From Microterricola pindariensis (GTDB lineage Bacteria; Actinomycetota; Actinomycetes; Actinomycetales; Microbacteriaceae), in contig NZ_MPZN01000008.1 of assembly GCF_002936985.1 (NCBI RefSeq), positions 17,938-81,937 on the forward strand: 64,000 nucleotides of DNA, given 5' to 3'. Below, one piece after another: positions 25,290-34,540 of this stretch (the stretch's first letter is position 1; every line of letters starts with the position of its first letter). Made by a program: the position numbers and the translations under genes. The notes beneath the pieces were generated by a model, which saw only the letters and a program-made list of their open reading frames with translations, was not told where the DNA came from and did no database searches.

Positions 25290-27083
25290 ATGTCTACTTC
25301 AATCCTATCCGAAGACGACTTCGAGGCCCAGAGTTCTGGCAAACGGTCAGCAGCGCAGCAGCTCGTCGACTTGGCCCTCGATGAGTACAATCTCGGCGTC
25401 GATTTGGACGGCAAAGCTTTTGGCGTTCGAAAGGGCGGACATATCGCTATTCCGCTCGTCGGGAGCAAGCGTTCCGTTCGCAAAGAGGTCGGCGGACTGT
25501 TCCGTCGCAAGACCCGGCGCACCGCCTCGCAGAACGCGCTGAGCGACGCGATGAGCGCACTGGAGTACGAAGCTGACGACCCGGGTGACCCGGTCGCTCC
25601 CACGAAGCTTCACATGCGCGCATCTCGTACCAGTGATGACGAGATCTTCATCGACCTCGGTGATGCAACGGAGCAAGTCGTTCGCGTAACCCCGGACGGC
25701 TGGGAAGTTCTCAACGGTTACGCTGAGATCCCCGTGCTGTTCCGACGCACTAACGTGACGGCGGCTTTGCCCACACCCACACGCAACGGGAGCCTGGATC
25801 CTCTGTGGGAGTTCGTTAATCTCCCCTCTGCAGCCGACCGGGAGTTGATTACCGGTTGGCTGATCGCAGCGGTAATCCTGATCGGCCTTCCCTGCCCGAT
25901 ACTTGCACTGTTGGGTGAGCAAGGTACCGCCAAGACCAGCAGCGCACGGCGCATCTTCTCGCTCTTCGACCCGACGGCCGCAGCAGTCCGACGGCCTCCG
26001 AGCGACGCTGACCGGTTGCTCCATGCCGGCGCCCACTCCCGCAGCGTGATCTTCGACAACCTGTCCTCGATCCCTCGCTGGTTGTCCGACGGCCTGTGCC
26101 GCTACGTGACCGGTGAGTCTGACGTGGATCGCTCGCTCTACACAGACGACGACGCCCGCATCATCCAGGTCCAGGGTGTTCTGGGATTCACTGGAATCGA
26201 CGTAGGAAGTCTTGCCGGCGACCTGGCAGAACGTTGCGTGTGGGGCGATCTCGAGGTGATTCCTGCCACCGGGCGTCGCTCAGAGCGGGAGCTCAACGCT
26301 GCTTGGGACGAGGTGTACCCGTCGATGGTCGGCGGCCTGCTAGATCTCGTCGTGCTGACTCTGCAGAAACTACCCAAGGTCCACCTCGCTGAGAAGCCCC
26401 GTATGGCTGACTTCGCAGAGGTACTCGCTGCGCTCGATCTCGCCACGGGATCAAGCAGTCTGGACCACTACATACAGGCGCAACAGTCCGTGGCCGAGGA
26501 CATAGTACGCACGGACAAGTTCCTTGGCGCGATCATCGGAAAGATCACCGAACGATGGGTTGGGACTGGCAAGGAGCTGTACACGCTGTTGCCGCGGCCA
26601 AGTGACGACAAGTTTTGGCCAGAGCAACGAGGTATCAGCGGCAAGATGCGTCGCGTCGCCCCAGACCTCCGCAAGGCCGGCTGGACCGTCCAGGAGATCA
26701 AGCCAGATCCGGCCAGCAAGCGACCCAAGACATGGATTCTCGTTCCGCCAGATACCCATATCACCGACGCCGAGATCGCCACCGCGCAGTTTGCGCGTGA
26801 GCTGTGCGACTTGGACGTCAAGGAGTGGACTGAGCGTGTGCTCGCTGACGGAGCAACGTCGAGCTGTGCGCATGAGCACGGCACCTACCACCGCATGGGA
26901 TCTGACTTCCTTTGCAAGAAGACGGGGTGCACCGCGCGGTGGAGGCCGGGGTACCAAGCCCTAGTCGAGCGGTCCAAAGCCCTTGATGCGCGCCTGATGA
27001 CCGAGCTAGAGCGTCTCAGTCTGACGGTTCTGGCGTTCGACCAGATCATCGCCGATCGCGCAAACGACGACGTTGCTGCTTGA
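25290..27083 (+). CDS. P-loop ATPase, probable replication (helicase-type) protein of the element
   Basis: This is a 597-aa protein. ATG 25290 follows a strong AAGGAGAT ribosome site, so longer in-frame starts are unlikely. Walker A is GEQGTAKTS (about residues 209-217) and a Walker-B-like strand is VIFDN (253-257), followed by a GESDVDR segment and GFTGIDVGSLAGDLAERCVW, reminiscent of SF3/DUF927-type plasmid and phage helicases. The C-terminus has a possible zinc knuckle (CAHEHG...CKKTGC). With the iteron cluster upstream it is the best candidate for autonomous replication of the excised circle. A primase domain is not obvious. Confidence 0.65.
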   Translation: MSTSILSEDDFEAQSSGKRSAAQQLVDLALDEYNLGVDLDGKAFGVRKGGHIAIPLVGSKRSVRKEVGGLFRRKTRRTASQNALSDAMSALEYEADDPGDPVAPTKLHMRASRTSDDEIFIDLGDATEQVVRVTPDGWEVLNGYAEIPVLFRRTNVTAALPTPTRNGSLDPLWEFVNLPSAADRELITGWLIAAVILIGLPCPILALLGEQGTAKTSSARRIFSLFDPTAAAVRRPPSDADRLLHAGAHSRSVIFDNLSSIPRWLSDGLCRYVTGESDVDRSLYTDDDARIIQVQGVLGFTGIDVGSLAGDLAERCVWGDLEVIPATGRRSERELNAAWDEVYPSMVGGLLDLVVLTLQKLPKVHLAEKPRMADFAEVLAALDLATGSSSLDHYIQAQQSVAEDIVRTDKFLGAIIGKITERWVGTGKELYTLLPRPSDDKFWPEQRGISGKMRRVAPDLRKAGWTVQEIKPDPASKRPKTWILVPPDTHITDAEIATAQFARELCDLDVKEWTERVLADGATSSCAHEHGTYHRMGSDFLCKKTGCTARWRPGYQALVERSKALDARLMTELERLSLTVLAFDQIIADRANDDVAA

Positions 27084-27108
27084 CCCGACATCCAAATCAC
27101 TGCGAGAT

Positions 27109-27147
27109 AAGAGCCCGCCTCCCGCGCACCCGCGGGGGCGGGCTCTT
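27109..27147 (+). terminator. Terminator hairpin after the P-loop gene
   Basis: Arms AAGAGCCCGCC...CGCG and CGCGGGGGCGGGCTCTT pair over ~16 bp with a small loop. The hairpin sits 26 bases past the stop and is followed by CCCTTTCC. Confidence 0.75.
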
Positions 27148-27281
27148 CCCTTTCCTGGCGGTGACTTCACTCCAGTTCCTCCCGGTCGTCCAACCTGCCG
27201 GCCTCAGGCCAGCCATGAGAACTATCTAGCGCGCAGCGCGCAGTATGTGCGAGTGTCAGCTGGGTAGTACAGGATGGGCTC

Positions 27282-28022
27282 GTGACCGATCTCGAGAACC
27301 TAGTGCCGCCACATGAACCCGCCGAGGACTTCTTCGTCTTTGCTGGGAAAGCAGCCCTCAATCTCGTCCCAGTCGTTGGGCCCCTCGCCGCGGAGACTCT
27401 TGCTCACGCGCTTGAGACCCGACAGGCAGAGCGGCAGCATGAGTTCAATATCGCGATTGCGAAGTCCCTGACAGACGCCATAGTTCGACTCGATGGGACG
27501 GCGACAATTGAGGACGTCGTGGGATCCGATGACTTCATTGCCGCCGTCACCCGCGCACAACGTGCTGCCGCAGAGACCGCAAGTCAGCAGAAGCGCCAGC
27601 GGCTCGCTGCTGCCGTCGCTAACGGTGGCTCTTGGGCACCGTTCTCTATAAGTGAGCGCGAACAGTTCACTCGGCTCGTCGGTGAATTCGACGAGCTCCA
27701 CATCTGGCTGCTGCACTACTTCACCGATCCCGCCGCATGGCTCCAATCACGAGGGCTCTACGACCAGCACTCCAACATCATGATGGGCGGGATCTCCAGC
27801 CCGCTCGGTTCCGCACTCGGCGTGGAGGAGCGGGTCTGGCGTTCCGCCGTTACTCAAGCAATTGCTGACATAGAGCGCGCCGGACTTGGCGCAGTCCCGC
27901 TGACCACGACGATGGGCGTCGACGGGATCTTCGCACCACGCACCTCGGAGAAGGGCCGGCGGTTTCTCGCGTTCATCAACGAGCCCGACTCCCTCGCGGC
28001 CGAGCCGCCCGCGTCGCTCTGA
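27282..28022 (+). CDS. Unknown protein at the head of the restriction cluster
   Basis: This is a 246-aa protein with GTG start 27282. The N-terminus has an amphipathic/hydrophobic stretch (AGKAALNLVPVVGPLAAETLA) that could contact membrane. It is followed by a long helical Gln/Glu-rich segment and a second half with FDELHIWLLHYFTDPAAWL and a possible winged region near the end. I do not recognise the family. It is coupled to the 49-aa zinc-ribbon gene (TGATG overlap) just ahead of the methylase. That layout fits a defence or accessory component, but this is inference. Confidence 0.65.
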   Translation: MTDLENLVPPHEPAEDFFVFAGKAALNLVPVVGPLAAETLAHALETRQAERQHEFNIAIAKSLTDAIVRLDGTATIEDVVGSDDFIAAVTRAQRAAAETASQQKRQRLAAAVANGGSWAPFSISEREQFTRLVGEFDELHIWLLHYFTDPAAWLQSRGLYDQHSNIMMGGISSPLGSALGVEERVWRSAVTQAIADIERAGLGAVPLTTTMGVDGIFAPRTSEKGRRFLAFINEPDSLAAEPPASL

Positions 28023-28171
28023 TGACTAGCGACGAAGTCGATTTCGACCGTCTTCCGCCCGGCCGCGACTGCCCTGAGTGCAACCAGCCACTTGAGCCAG
28101 GCCCCATCGACGACTCTCTCCAGCTGGTTTGGCTCTGCCCCTCGCACGGCATGGTTCACCGAACCATATGA
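28022..28171 (+). CDS. 49-aa zinc-ribbon microprotein
   Basis: ATG 28022 overlaps the preceding TGA, indicating translational coupling. The protein (MTSDEVDFDRLPPGRDCPEC...) contains CPEC and, near the end, CPSHG, a C-x2-C...C-x2-H arrangement suited to one zinc ion. It lies 144 bases before the methylase. The coupling and intact Cys/His pairs argue that it is a real small gene. The function is unknown. Confidence 0.6.
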   Translation: MTSDEVDFDRLPPGRDCPECNQPLEPGPIDDSLQLVWLCPSHGMVHRTI

Positions 28172-28315
28172 TCCGTTCGAAGAGCACTGACACTCTCTCG
28201 CCCGGTCTGACCGCATATGCCTCAGCTCGCTTGCCGTCCCGCTTGGTGGCCCGGAAGCGCACACGTTGGTGCGTCGCTGGTAATCAATGTCAGTCCCTCA
28301 AGACAGAATGGAACC

Positions 28316-29980
28316 ATGCCAATGCACCTTGCACCAGTCCCGGACACTCCGGAGATCCGCAAGGCTCGCGGCGCATTCTTCACTCCCGAACGGATCGCCG
28401 CATTCGTCGTCAATTGGGCAATCCGCAGTGCCGACGACACGGTCCTGGAGCCCTCTTGCGGGGAGGCGGCGTTCCTCACTCACGCGGTTGAGAAGCTCGC
28501 CACGTACAACACTGGACCCGCGCGGCCGCCTCGCGTCGACGGGGTAGAAATTCACGTTGCATCCGCCGCCGAAGCCCGCCGCCTAGTGCGTGAGGCTGGG
28601 GGCGATCCGCAGATCGAAACGAACGACTTCTTCCTCGTTGAGCCAAGCGGAACCTACTCTGCGGTGATCGGAAATCCTCCTTACATCCGCTACCAGGACT
28701 TCTCCGGCGACGCACGCACGCGATCTCGCGAAGCGGCGCTCAAAGCTGGCGTCAACCTCTCAGGTCTCGCGTCTTCGTGGGCAGCGTTTACTGTCCATTC
28801 CGCGCTCATGCTCAAGCGCGGTGGGCGCTTGGGCCTAGTGATCCCAGCCGAGCTCCTGTCGGTTAATTACGCCGCCGAGGTGCGCAAGTTCCTCATGGAT
28901 CGTTTCGCCAAGGTCGACCTCGTGCTTTTCACCGAGCGAGTCTTCGCCGAAGCACAAGAGGATGTCGTTCTTTTGCTCGCCGAGGGCTTCGACGAGGGCA
29001 GTGCGAAACACATGTCGATCTACCAAGCGCAGAATGCTGCGGCTCTCGACGAGACGCTTGCCGCGACGACGTGGACACCGAAGAACTCCGCCGACAAGTG
29101 GACACCCTCGCTTCTGAGCGCCGCCGCACTCTCTGCGTACAACTCACTCCTCGACACGAGCTTCACTACGCTCCATGAGTGGGGCGAGACGACGCTCGGC
29201 ATGGTGACTGGCAACAACCGGTATTTCACCATGTCGCCACAGGAAGCCGCCGATCAAGGCATCCCTCGCTCCGAACTGCTCAAGCTGTCCCCTCCTGGCA
29301 GCAGTCATCTTCGAGGACTGATGTTTTCCGACGATGCGTGGCGCGCGATGGGCAAGAAGGGCGCAGCGACCTACCTACTGCGCCCAAGCGGCACACCGTC
29401 CGAGGCTGCGCAGAGGTACTTTGACGCGGGTGAGATCGCAAAGGTCGACCAGGCGTACAAGTGCCGCGTGCGAAAGCCGTGGTGGCGGGTGCCACTCGTC
29501 AAGACAGCCGACCTGTTCCTGACTTATATGAACGCCGATACTCCCCGCATCACGACGAATGAAGCGGGTGCTCTGCACCTGAACTCGATCCACGGTATCT
29601 ACCTCAACGAGCAGCACCGCGATCTCGGTCGTCAGCTACTCCCACTCGCTTCGCTCACGTCGATGACACTCGTCGGCGCGGAGACAGTGGGACGCGCCTA
29701 CGGGGGTGGAATGCTCAAGATCGAGCCCCGCGAGGCCGACCGGCTTCCTGTCCCGCGACCCGAGGTCGTAGAAGCTGCTCGGGAGAAGCTGGTGGCGTTG
29801 CGTCCGCAGTTGGCGTCTCGGCTTCGATACGGTCAGCTTTTGGAGGCAGCAAAGCTGGTTGACGACGTACTGCTAATTGGAGAGCTTGGAATGGCGCGAT
29901 CAGAAGTTAGAGCACTCCGGGACGCATACTCAGAACTTTCAGCGCGCCGCACATCAAGGGGTCGACGTGTCCAGATTTGA
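28316..29980 (+). CDS. Type II N6-adenine DNA methyltransferase
   Basis: This is a 554-aa protein from ATG 28316 (MPMHLAPVPDTPEIRKARG). Motif X-like GAFFTP (about 19-24), motif I LEPSCGEAAFL (44-54) and catalytic motif IV NPPY (120-123, in IGNPPYIRYQ) place it in the gamma class of N6-adenine methylases, near the TaqI/PstI/SalI style. The C-terminal half is probably the target-recognition domain. Immediately downstream and overlapping by 14 bases is a nuclease-like gene, as in type II systems. Its role is to protect host sites from the cognate endonuclease. The recognition site cannot be read from sequence. Confidence 0.88.
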   Translation: MPMHLAPVPDTPEIRKARGAFFTPERIAAFVVNWAIRSADDTVLEPSCGEAAFLTHAVEKLATYNTGPARPPRVDGVEIHVASAAEARRLVREAGGDPQIETNDFFLVEPSGTYSAVIGNPPYIRYQDFSGDARTRSREAALKAGVNLSGLASSWAAFTVHSALMLKRGGRLGLVIPAELLSVNYAAEVRKFLMDRFAKVDLVLFTERVFAEAQEDVVLLLAEGFDEGSAKHMSIYQAQNAAALDETLAATTWTPKNSADKWTPSLLSAAALSAYNSLLDTSFTTLHEWGETTLGMVTGNNRYFTMSPQEAADQGIPRSELLKLSPPGSSHLRGLMFSDDAWRAMGKKGAATYLLRPSGTPSEAAQRYFDAGEIAKVDQAYKCRVRKPWWRVPLVKTADLFLTYMNADTPRITTNEAGALHLNSIHGIYLNEQHRDLGRQLLPLASLTSMTLVGAETVGRAYGGGMLKIEPREADRLPVPRPEVVEAAREKLVALRPQLASRLRYGQLLEAAKLVDDVLLIGELGMARSEVRALRDAYSELSARRTSRGRRVQI

Positions 29981-30716
29981 GGGTCGTCTTCTCGCCGCCG
30001 TGAAAGCAGCGGGCGTGAAGCCCGCTGACACTGACACCCAGGCGAACAAGAAGAACTGGAACCAGCGCCTCAGCGACAACTTGGCACAAGCTATCGCCGC
30101 CGAACTTCGCGATCGCGGCATGGACAACGTCCTGCCCGCAGAACCGGGCCAGCTCGGATCAAGCGGTGCTGAGCGCCGTCTATCTGGGGGCATCGGCGCC
30201 AAGAAGGTAGACGTCTCGTGGGCGACCGAGGAATCTGGGCTGATCTTCGCCGTTAGTGTGAAGACGATCATGTGGCGCGACAGCGCGACCAGAAATTACC
30301 AGAAGAACCTCACTAACCGTCGCGGTGACATGCTCATCGAATCCGTCACGCTCCACCGCCGGTTTCCGTATGCGGTGCTCGCGGCGTTCATGTTTTTCGA
30401 CGTGGGGGCCGAAACCGACGACCGCTCAGCGGATGGGGCACAAAAGAAGCGAAAGAGCACTTTCCGCAACGCTTTCCCGAGGTTGCGCCTGTTCACGGGT
30501 CGGAACGACCCAGCCGGTCGGGAAGAGCAGTTCGAGAAGTTCTTCGTCTTCTTACTCGACTCCAATCCGTTCAATCCGTCAATTCGCGCATTCGAGGTCA
30601 ATGACCACGAGACCGGTGTGGACATCGACAAGGCACTCGACGAGATGATCGAGCTCGTTGGCGAACGGAACTTCGACCTCTACGACGGCACGGACGGCAA
30701 GATCACAAAGATCTAG
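29967..30716 (+). CDS. Probable type II restriction endonuclease
   Basis: The protein is 249 aa from GTG 29967, chosen because AAGGGG lies seven bases upstream; a TTG at 29877 would give a long overlap with the methylase. A PD-(D/E)XK-like core is visible: Asp82 in KKVDVSW and Ser97-Val-Lys99 in AVSVKT, with Ser in the usual Glu position. A following basic segment (YQKNLTNRRGDMLIE) could contact DNA. Gene overlap with the methylase supports a restriction partner. The nuclease assignment is inference from motif and context. Confidence 0.7.
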   Translation: MSRFEGRLLAAVKAAGVKPADTDTQANKKNWNQRLSDNLAQAIAAELRDRGMDNVLPAEPGQLGSSGAERRLSGGIGAKKVDVSWATEESGLIFAVSVKTIMWRDSATRNYQKNLTNRRGDMLIESVTLHRRFPYAVLAAFMFFDVGAETDDRSADGAQKKRKSTFRNAFPRLRLFTGRNDPAGREEQFEKFFVFLLDSNPFNPSIRAFEVNDHETGVDIDKALDEMIELVGERNFDLYDGTDGKITKI

Positions 30717-30787
30717 CGTTGATTCCCGCGTTTCGCGAGTCTCGACGAGCAGGTCACACATCCTGTCGTGATCTCCAGTCACACCCT

Positions 30788-32224
30788 CTAGAACGGCAAA
30801 TTGGAGAACCCGACTGCTCTGGCGACGCCGTCTGCCTCTGGAGACAAGTCGTTCAGCTCGGGATCCTCGTCGTCCTGCCACTCCGTTCGCACCGCGACAA
30901 TCAACTCTCTGTCCTTCGACTGAAGGAGCTTCTTGAACGCTTTGGATCTTGCGCCGGCGGTGCCGACGAAGCCGCGCGAAACTAGTTGAGCGAACGTCGT
31001 CCGATCGACGTACTTGGCGTTGTCGTAAGTGAGACGGAAACCTCCCCGCGGGCCTACTTTAAACGTGTCCTCCTCGACGGCGAGGCGGAGCCAGTCGGCA
31101 GGGACGTACATACCCTTGAGCGTCTTATTGTCGAGCTTTCTGCCCGCGTCACCGCGAACAAACTTGAACCAGAATGGCGTGCCGAACGCTCTCCAGTCGG
31201 CCGCCAACTTCGCCACCTGACGACCCATGGGCATGAGAGCAAGCTGCTTGGTTATCTCACCCTTACGGGCATAAGCCCACTCGTGCCCATTGTGCGGATC
31301 GTTGGACTTGAACTTCTCGAGTCGTTTGTACTGGACGAACGTGAACGCATCGTGGACCTGATCCCAGTACAGGAGGTCCACACCAAGTTCGAGTTCGATC
31401 GGCTTCTTGTTGACCGACATCACCATCAGTTTGTCCCCGCCATTCTTGTCGATGAACACTGCGACGCTCGCCGCCCGCTGATCACCGACCAGTTTTCCGT
31501 CGAAGCGCTGAAGATCGAGTGGCAGGAGTTCCTCCTCCAGGTCATGCTCGTATCCCGCGTTGAGCACAGTCTGCAGGAGCGTCTCGTTCGCGGATTCCGA
31601 CGGCGGCGACACGAAGGCGTCGGCTGGCAGCTCGATGTTTGCCATCTGCGCAGCAAGTTGGACAGCGTCCTTGGCCTCAACACGAGATTGCTGGACGCCC
31701 TCGGGGAACTCGCGTGCATCTCCGAGCACGGCGGCGATCCATTCCCTGAGCGTGGGATCGAACGCCTCGAGGTGCTTGACCAGCGCCTGCGCCGTCTCGG
31801 CCGAGAGGAGTCGCGAGTGAAAGTCGGGCGGTATCTTTCCGAGAGCAACAGGCTTCCTCTGTAGGTCAGCCACCGGCACAGCAGCGGGAAGCCGATAGAT
31901 CGGTGTGAGCGTCGCTCTCACAAGCCCACTTGCTACCCCTGCAACGCCCCGAACCAGGGCGAGCGCGACAATCGAATCACCGACAGCGCCATCTTCCTCG
32001 TCCTCAGAGCTTTCGTGCACCGCAATGCAGATCGCACCGACTGTCGGCGCCGCGTCCTTGTCGAATCCTTCCGAGATACGCGAGGCGCTCTGGTACCTGA
32101 TCCGGTTCGCCCCCTTGGATCGAAAGATGTGGAAGGGCGCGGTCAAGGTGAGAACTGAAGGAGCAGCGTCTGGCATGGGCACATTCAAGCAGATCGGGAT
32201 CGCGCGTCGTCTGACGCGGTTCAC
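30788..32224 (-). CDS. Unknown protein with PD-(D/E)XK-like nuclease motif, convergent with the R-M pair
   Basis: This protein is 478 aa from GTG 32224, or 462 aa from ATG 32176 (MPDAAPSVL). No transmembrane segments are seen. A nuclease-like core appears late: Glu279/Asp283 in ELELGVDLLYW and Gln298-x-Lys300 in FTFVQYKRLEK. The N-terminal ~250 residues are mixed alpha/beta with no motif I know. Its stop is 71 bases from the end of the endonuclease gene. It might be a second nuclease or effector of the same defence cassette. I do not recognise the family. Confidence 0.6.
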   Translation of the reverse strand: MNRVRRRAIPICLNVPMPDAAPSVLTLTAPFHIFRSKGANRIRYQSASRISEGFDKDAAPTVGAICIAVHESSEDEEDGAVGDSIVALALVRGVAGVASGLVRATLTPIYRLPAAVPVADLQRKPVALGKIPPDFHSRLLSAETAQALVKHLEAFDPTLREWIAAVLGDAREFPEGVQQSRVEAKDAVQLAAQMANIELPADAFVSPPSESANETLLQTVLNAGYEHDLEEELLPLDLQRFDGKLVGDQRAASVAVFIDKNGGDKLMVMSVNKKPIELELGVDLLYWDQVHDAFTFVQYKRLEKFKSNDPHNGHEWAYARKGEITKQLALMPMGRQVAKLAADWRAFGTPFWFKFVRGDAGRKLDNKTLKGMYVPADWLRLAVEEDTFKVGPRGGFRLTYDNAKYVDRTTFAQLVSRGFVGTAGARSKAFKKLLQSKDRELIVAVRTEWQDDEDPELNDLSPEADGVARAVGFSNLPF

Positions 32225-32325
32225 CTATCGACACCCACGGCTCCTGAGAGCCCACGGTGTCGACTAGCGCGACTGGCGCAGCGACACAACCACCGCCACC
32301 CCCTCGCCATAAAAATCACGCAAGC

Positions 32326-32405
32326 ATTGTGTTTTGCAAAGGGCTCCACTATGTTAAATATAAATCAAGCACAAGCCAGTCCTTTTCTGGCTCGCATCAG
32401 GAGGA
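32326..32405 (+). promoter_or_regulatory. AT-rich promoter and strong ribosome site of the 191-aa gene
   Basis: Candidate hexamers are TTGTGT...TATGTT (18-bp spacing, 32326/32350) or TTGCAA...TAAATA (32333/32355). An exceptionally strong AGGAGGAG at about 32399 precedes ATG 32416. The stretch is the most AT-rich of the island cargo region. Confidence 0.5.
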
Positions 32406-32415
32406 GTAAATCATC

Positions 32416-32991
32416 ATGACAATAAATTTCAAGCTAGGCGATGTGCAGCCGCGTGACCCTCAGAAGGACCCCATGTCACGCACTTGGGTTGGCTGGGATC
32501 CCACCCTCTCACCCAAGGCCAATTTCGCGCAGAATCGCGGAGTCTGGGCCCTTGGTCGACGCGTGCACAAAGTGAAGATCGCGACCTACTCGTACAACTC
32601 AGAAGTGGCCATGGTCGTCAAACTCGACCGCAAGGGCGGGAAGATCGAGTTCGACGAGTTCCCGGACCTGGAGGGCGGCCGGACGAAGTTCGCACTTCGT
32701 GGAAAGGTGCTCGGCCCTGGTGACGCTGACTACGACGCACTGATCGGCACCACCGTCGACAGCTTCCGCAACCCTGTCACCTACCCGCTTCGTCCATTGG
32801 ATACGCCCCGCACATGTGGCTGCGGATGCGGCGAGGAGGTCGCCGACAGTCGCGATTTTCTCCCCGGGCACGATCAGCGCGCGGTTCACGAACGCATCGC
32901 CCAGGAATGGGGCACCACTCTCGGCTTCATCGAGTGGTTTGATGCAACCTATGGCGCTCCTGGCGAAACCGACCTGGAAGCCGCCAGCTAG
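32416..32991 (+). CDS. Hypothetical protein with C-terminal Cys-rich (CGCGCGEEV) domain
   Basis: This is a 191-aa protein. The N-terminal ~130 residues are beta-rich (RGVWALGRRVHKVKIATYSY, AMVVKLDRKGGKIEFDEF). The C-terminal ~50 residues (CGCGCGEEVADSRDFLPGHDQ...) match a small domain I recall from many actinobacterial mobile-element proteins, with a C-x-C-x-C-G cluster and FLPGHD. The good promoter and strong ribosome site suggest real and possibly high expression. The function is unknown. Confidence 0.7.
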   Translation: MTINFKLGDVQPRDPQKDPMSRTWVGWDPTLSPKANFAQNRGVWALGRRVHKVKIATYSYNSEVAMVVKLDRKGGKIEFDEFPDLEGGRTKFALRGKVLGPGDADYDALIGTTVDSFRNPVTYPLRPLDTPRTCGCGCGEEVADSRDFLPGHDQRAVHERIAQEWGTTLGFIEWFDATYGAPGETDLEAAS

Positions 32992-33380
32992 GGACTGGGT
33001 CGTTGGCCTCAGCCGAGAGCATCAGCTCACGCAGCAAATCAGCAGCCTCGTTGTCACAATTCCTGACACGGGGCTGCTGTGCCCCTACGCGCCCTTCAAC
33101 CCTCTTTTCAACTCAACACCATCTCACTTCAAGGGGCTGGTATTCAGCACCGGATAATCGCACTTATCCGCACTATTCGGCGAGAGCCCTCTTTTCCGGG
33201 TTTCAGCGTCGAGACAGGGAAAGCCGATCCTTCATGGCGGTCAATCATTTGCCCGCCGACGGCCCGATCTCGGCCATACAGCCGTTTGTGAGACATCCAA
33301 CTATTCTTAGCGTCACGGCAGCTGGTGCCGCGGACCGACCTGTGGCCCCCTTCCCGATCTTGAGACGAGAGGTCAAAGCG
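32992..33380. other. Intergenic region, no supported gene
   Basis: The frame of the following small gene stays open here, but no start with a ribosome site is seen before 33381. No clear repeats or hairpins were noticed. Confidence 0.4.
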
Positions 33381-33680
33381 ATGTATGTGGGCACGCTGAC
33401 GATGGGTCAAGAGACGTGGCTGGCGAAGCTCGAAGCGTCTATGCCCGGATCGCAGATCGTTGCTTGCGACGTCGTTGAAATTTCCGACCTATGGATGCCA
33501 GCCGAGAAGGTCAGCACAGCCCGACGCAGGCTTCTCGAGCTCTACTTCGACGCCAACGGATGGCGACGCTGGCGGGACCTGTCATACCCGGGCCAGGTGA
33601 ACCAAGGCGTGGCCTTATCCTCCAAACAGGCCCTACGCACCTACGACGACGTCGTCGTCACGTTCCTCCCAGAGGAGTGA
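33381..33680 (+). CDS. Hypothetical 99-aa protein
   Basis: ATG 33381 follows GAGAGG. The protein (MYVGTLTMGQETWLAKLEA...) reads as a compact alpha/beta domain with DVVEISDLWMPAEKVSTARRRLLELYFDANGWRRW (given here only as a landmark in parts) and an acidic end. No motif is recognised. An in-frame upstream ATG at 33234 would give a longer product but lacks a ribosome site. It may be a small regulator or TA component; this is unproven. Confidence 0.5.
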   Translation: MYVGTLTMGQETWLAKLEASMPGSQIVACDVVEISDLWMPAEKVSTARRRLLELYFDANGWRRWRDLSYPGQVNQGVALSSKQALRTYDDVVVTFLPEE

Positions 33681-34137
33681 TCTCCCATCCGGTGCGGCGG
33701 TCGGGTCAGCCGCCACAGAGACAGCAATGACCGGGAAGGCCGGCCCGGACCCCTCGCGCGCCGACAGGAAGAGCCCATCCAGTTGGGCGAGACCTTGTTG
33801 TTTCCGGTTCAGAGTCGCGATAAATCACGGCGAAACGGGAACAGTCGGAGCTTTCAGCACCAACATCGGCGGGGCGAGAATCCCAGCCACTCGACGGAAA
33901 AGCACCGGGACGCTGTCTCGAAGGCGCGGCATATTCGTGACTGTGATTTCTCTGGGAACTTAGAGTCCTTGATTGCCCCTTGGAGCCCCGTTACTAGCCC
34001 GAACTGGTGACAACGTCGCGGTCCCCTTTTGTTGGTCTCCGAGCAAATTCTGCCTTTCAGAAACACAGAAGAACGCCCCAGGGGACCGCTTGCACGCGAA
34101 AAGCGGCCTCCACGCCTTCCCGCTAACCTGCTTGCTT
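33681..34137. other. Intergenic region, nothing recognised
   Basis: About 455 bases with no supported gene, terminator or repeat on either strand. Codon usage in the open frames looks random. Confidence 0.4.
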
Positions 34138-34482
34138 ATGACCCGTCTGCCACCTGATTCCAACAAAGTTCTTAGGTTGGGACGAGGCGAGCGCGGTTAC
34201 CGCTGTCACCGAGAACCCTCTCGACGCAATCGAAGTCTCTGGCCGTCTACATTTCCCCACCTGGCAGTTCTGCGCTGGCTTCCCAGGGCAGATCCCTCCG
34301 GACTTTCCCTCTGTGATCGAAGCAATCCGTCCGAGGCGGGATTGGCAGAGCGCCGCAGGGTTCATGACAAGGCCACAATCGGGTCTCGTCGCGTATGGGC
34401 GCAAACTCCGGTGGAGTGGCTCCGTAAAGGCGTGGATAACAAAGCAGTCAAGGAACTGGTCGAGTCTTCAAAAGGGTCGTAG
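34138..34482 (+). pseudogene. Frameshifted ParS/MbcA-type (antitoxin-like) gene
   Basis: A coherent protein can be read only by changing frame twice. ATG 34138 gives MTRLPPDSNK. A shift near 34164-34169 enters frame 2 with LGWDEASAVTAVTENPLDAI, SGRLHFPTWQF and SAAGFMTRPQS. A shift at the AAA run 34403-34405 returns to frame 1 with TPVEWLRKGVDNKAVKELV and the stop. The LHFPTWQF...FMT.PQ...TPVEWLRKG signature is that of toxin-binding domains found in many actinobacterial antitoxins. The second shift is explained by one missing A. It is most simply a decayed gene; sequencing error is the main alternative. Confidence 0.65.
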
Positions 34483-34540
34483 AAGCCTCACAAATGCACC
34501 CAATGCTTGGCTTTGAAATAGAGAAATACTGGAGAAGACG

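Noticed and set aside
28316..29980. Single-chain type IIG restriction-methylation enzyme
   Set aside because: The protein is only 554 aa with no nuclease motif at the N-terminus, and a separate overlapping nuclease-like gene follows.
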